Assembly: GCA_963716685.1 (NCBI GenBank)
Contig: CAVQTR010000003.1
Span: 2,976,001-3,040,000, forward strand
Source of the DNA: JALYXI01 sp963716685
GTDB lineage: Bacteria; Acidobacteriota; Terriglobia; Bryobacterales; Bryobacteraceae
Reading direction: 5' to 3'
DNA length: 64,000 nt
In this document: piece after piece, positions 61,729-64,000 of the stretch
How the letters are laid out: every line of letters starts with the position of its first letter
Position numbering within the stretch: position 1 is the first letter of the stretch
Notes under the pieces: generated by a model
What the model was told of the DNA's origin: nothing
The model's input: the letters and a program-made list of their open reading frames with translations, nothing else
The model's database searches: none
Translations under genes and position numbers: made by a program

Positions 61729-62084
61729 TGGACGACGACCGCATGGACAGCCAGATGGGCCTGCTGCTGCGCTGGGGCGTGATCGTCGCGTGCACGGTGA
61801 TGATTGCCGGCGGCGCCACTTACCTGGCGCGACACGGAACCGAGATGCCGCGCTACGGGAAATTCCGCGGCGAGCCTTCCGACCTGCGCACCGTGAGCGG
61901 GGTGCTGACGCTGATCCGGGCGGACAGCGGGCGCGGCATCATCCAACTGGGGTGCATCCTGATGATCGCCACGCCGGTGATGCGTGTCCTCTACGCCGTT
62001 TATGCGTTCGCTCGCCAGCGCGACTGGATGTACGCCGGCATCAGCGCGATTGTGCTCGGGTTGCTGATCTACGCGAACAGATGA
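61728..62084 (+). CDS. DUF1634 membrane protein, TSUP partner
   Basis: The 118-residue protein has three transmembrane segments (LRWGVIVACTVMIAGGATYL, GCILMIATPVMRVLYAVYAFA and AGISAIVLGLLIYA). DUF1634 proteins typically follow TSUP transporters. It likely forms an accessory subunit. It ends 1 nt from the convergent D-aminoacylase gene. Confidence 0.88.
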   Translation: MDDDRMDSQMGLLLRWGVIVACTVMIAGGATYLARHGTEMPRYGKFRGEPSDLRTVSGVLTLIRADSGRGIIQLGCILMIATPVMRVLYAVYAFARQRDWMYAGISAIVLGLLIYANR

Positions 62085-63482
62085 TCAGCGGCGCACCCCG
62101 CGCCCGGGGGTGACGGACTGCAGCTGGTTCTTCGCGACCACGACAACGCCGTTCACCACCACATACGGAATGCCGGTGGAATACTGCGCGGGATTGTCAT
62201 AAGTCGCGACGTCCTTCACGGTCGCGGGATCGAAGACGGTAAGGTCGGCATCGGCGCCGACTTTGATTCTGCCTTTCTGTGGCAGATTGAGGCGCTGCGC
62301 GGGAAGCAGACTCATCTTGCGGATGGCGGTGGTCAGGTCAAGCACTTTCTCCTCGCGCACATATTTTCCGAGAACGCGCGCAAAGCAGCCGGCGCCGCGC
62401 GGATGTCCCTTGCCGTTATCGATCCAGCCATCGCTCGCCACCATCACGTCCGGGTTCGCCATCACCAGGCGCACAATCTCCTCGGGGATATGGTGCAGAA
62501 TCACGTCGCCGCCCTGCTTGCGATAGCGCGTGAAAGTTTCGGCGGTCAGCCGCTCGCCGGTTGCCACCCACTGCAGATCATGGAAGCCAATGCCCAGACG
62601 CTCCTGCCAGCCTGGATCGAAGATGGCGGTTTCGAGACGCGTCATGCCGGCGGTATAGGAATACGCCTCGGTGGTCACATCGATGCCATGCTTATGCGCG
62701 CCGAAGATCATCTCGAGACAGAGCGGTGTCTGGCGAAAACCCATGCTGGGAATGTGGACGACGTGCAGGGACGAGCCAGTGGCCGCCGCGTCAGCCAACA
62801 CTTCCTGGAGCGCGCCGATGACGCCGGGTTCCACGGGACCCGCGTCGCGCATGTGAACATAAACCGGGACGTGATAGTTCGCGGCAACGCCGAAGACTTC
62901 AAGAATCTCCGGACGCGTTGTGGCGGGCATGTAGGCAATGCCCATGCCCACGCCGAGCGCGCCCTCATCCAGACCCTTGCGTATCAGCGCGAGGATTTCG
63001 CGTTTCTGCTCCGTGGTGGCTTTGAGCGTGACGGCATTGTCTCGGGGCAGGAAGGTGCCGGAATCGTGCATCACGGCCATGCGCGCGGGGATGTGGCCGG
63101 AAGTGGCGCCGAAGTTGACGATCGCCTTCCCTTCCCGCGCGGCATACCAGGGCGCCACCGGGTTGACGCCCACCTCCATTTCGAGCGCGGTGGTGACGCC
63201 GTCGCGCGCTTTGTACCGATAGTTCTCCGGCGTCTGACCGTGCGAGTGCAGGTCGATGAAGCCTGGAGAAACCACGAGGCCCGCGGCATCGATAACGACT
63301 CGCCCTTCGAGCGGCGATTCCGAGATAGCGGCGATTTTGCCGCCCTGCACGGCGACCGTGCGGCGGGCGTCGAGGCGCGATTCCGGATCAATGACCCGGC
63401 CGTTGCGGATGACGAGGTCGTAGGTCTGCGCGTGCAGCATGCCGAGGGCGGCGCTACACAGTAGTAACTTGCAGTTTCTCAA
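62085..63482 (-). CDS. N-acyl-D-amino-acid deacylase (D-aminoacylase), exported
   Basis: The 465-residue amidohydrolase has GFIDLHSHGQ for the metal-binding HxH, a C96-like Lys/Glu region EMEVGVNP, and further histidines in VHIPSMG, ILHHIPEE and ASDGWIDNGKGHPRG. The TTG start at 63482 gives a signal peptide (RNCKLLLCSAALGMLHAQ) and overlaps fabD by 29 nt; ATG 63440 would lack it. It hydrolyses N-acyl-D-amino acids in the periplasm, perhaps from peptidoglycan or environmental sources. Confidence 0.88.
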   Translation of the reverse strand: MRNCKLLLCSAALGMLHAQTYDLVIRNGRVIDPESRLDARRTVAVQGGKIAAISESPLEGRVVIDAAGLVVSPGFIDLHSHGQTPENYRYKARDGVTTALEMEVGVNPVAPWYAAREGKAIVNFGATSGHIPARMAVMHDSGTFLPRDNAVTLKATTEQKREILALIRKGLDEGALGVGMGIAYMPATTRPEILEVFGVAANYHVPVYVHMRDAGPVEPGVIGALQEVLADAAATGSSLHVVHIPSMGFRQTPLCLEMIFGAHKHGIDVTTEAYSYTAGMTRLETAIFDPGWQERLGIGFHDLQWVATGERLTAETFTRYRKQGGDVILHHIPEEIVRLVMANPDVMVASDGWIDNGKGHPRGAGCFARVLGKYVREEKVLDLTTAIRKMSLLPAQRLNLPQKGRIKVGADADLTVFDPATVKDVATYDNPAQYSTGIPYVVVNGVVVVAKNQLQSVTPGRGVRR

Positions 63483-64000
63483 GCTGGGCCGCCTCTCCGA
63501 ATAACTCGCACGATGCACCGGGAACGATGTTGCGCAGCAGGCCGGCGAGGACCTTGCCGGGTCCCACTTCGATGAAGCGGCCGACTCCGCGCGCGTGCAG
63601 CAGGCGCATGGATTCGGTCCAGCGGACAGGATTCGGAACCTGTTCGTAAAGGCCGCGCCTTGCTTCTTCTGCGGAGCGAATCTCACGCGCCTGCCAGTTG
63701 TTGATCAGGGGAACTCTCAGATCGGCGAAGTAGGTTGCTTCGAGATCGGTTTCGAGGCGCTCCTGCGCGGGCTGCATGAGCGCACAGTGAAACGGGGCGC
63801 TGACGGCGAGCGGCGCGGCTTTGCGGGCCCCGGCGGCTTTCGCCAGTTCCATCGCGCGCGCCACCGCGCCGGCATGCCCGGCGATCACCACCTGATCCGG
63901 CGAGTTCAGATTCGCGGCGCTTACCACCTCTCCCTGCGCGGCTTCGCGCAGGACGCCGTTGAGCGCGCCTTCGGGTAGTTTCAACAGCGCCGCCATCGCG
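63454..64000 (-). CDS. fabD: Malonyl-CoA:ACP transacylase, C-terminal part (5' end outside window)
   Basis: The visible 180 residues contain VVIAGHAGAVARAMELAKAAGARKAAPLAVSAPFHCALM with the catalytic His, and FIEVGPGKVLAGLLRNIV. These are the C-terminal motifs of FabD, which loads malonyl groups onto ACP for fatty-acid synthesis. The nucleophilic Ser motif lies beyond the window. The frame is open at the window edge. Confidence 0.92.
   Translation of the reverse strand, partial: AMAALLKLPEGALNGVLREAAQGEVVSAANLNSPDQVVIAGHAGAVARAMELAKAAGARKAAPLAVSAPFHCALMQPAQERLETDLEATYFADLRVPLINNWQAREIRSAEEARRGLYEQVPNPVRWTESMRLLHARGVGRFIEVGPGKVLAGLLRNIVPGASCELFGEAAQLEKLQVTTV

Overview
The window is high-GC bacterial chromosome, densely coded on both strands, with no prophage, rRNA or CRISPR. 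The gene mix suggests Acidobacteriota, probably a Solibacter/Bryobacter-like lineage: secreted proteins of unknown function, PEP-CTERM and WGxxGxxG-type C-terminal sorting tails, an ECF sigma/anti-sigma pair, a GAF-ANTAR regulator, menaquinone synthesis and a PPi-type phosphofructokinase. That placement is inference from gene content; no 16S gene is present.

Layout. 0-4 kb: three glycosyltransferases and a methyltransferase, the end of an exopolysaccharide-type cluster. 4-5.4 kb: a pterin dehydratase-ahpC-ahpD peroxide-defence operon. 5.5-14.4 kb: secreted TPR/redoxin and glycine-rich proteins, an aminotransferase/OB-fold/thiolase operon, and an ECF sigma/anti-sigma operon. 14.4-16.6 kb: selD-pyrF-dedA. 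16.7-31.9 kb: an Ntn-hydrolase, a hybrid kinase, a BI-1 protein, ppk1 beside a PhoR-like kinase, GAF regulators and a membrane MPN protein. 31.9-34.3 kb: threonine synthase, an M15 peptidase, a small MITE-like element and a selenocysteine tRNA. 34.3-41.3 kb: a nine-gene histidine operon (hisI-G-D-C-HAD-B-H-F-A, minus strand). 41.3-57.2 kb: HtrA, a PEP-CTERM protein, cysS with a Cys/Met enzyme, an alcohol dehydrogenase, PFK, a cation exchanger, nadB, aroB and menG. 57.2-60.6 kb: the translation cluster tRNA-Tyr, tRNA-Thr, tuf, rpmG, tRNA-Trp, secE, nusG, rplK. 60.6-64 kb: a dead HicAB relic, a TSUP transporter with its DUF1634 partner, a D-aminoacylase and the end of fabD.

The most notable discovery is a complete transcription attenuator in front of the his operon. 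It has a 24-residue leader peptide with five histidines in seven residues, an intrinsic terminator ending 6 nt before hisI, and a possible antiterminator exclusive with both the terminator and an upstream hairpin. The operon also carries a HAD phosphatase between hisC and hisB, a likely histidinol-phosphatase, and an in-frame amber codon in hisH just before the catalytic FHPE motif.

A second pattern is technical or biological. At least five genes (ppk1 twice, GAF-ANTAR, nusG, rpmG, and a small gene three times) each carry single extra bases that break an otherwise conserved frame, and no deletions were seen. Because nusG is normally essential, insertion-type sequencing error is the first explanation, and frames here should be read with that in mind. 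selD and the tRNA-Sec show that the organism decodes UGA as selenocysteine, although no selenoprotein was recognised in the window.
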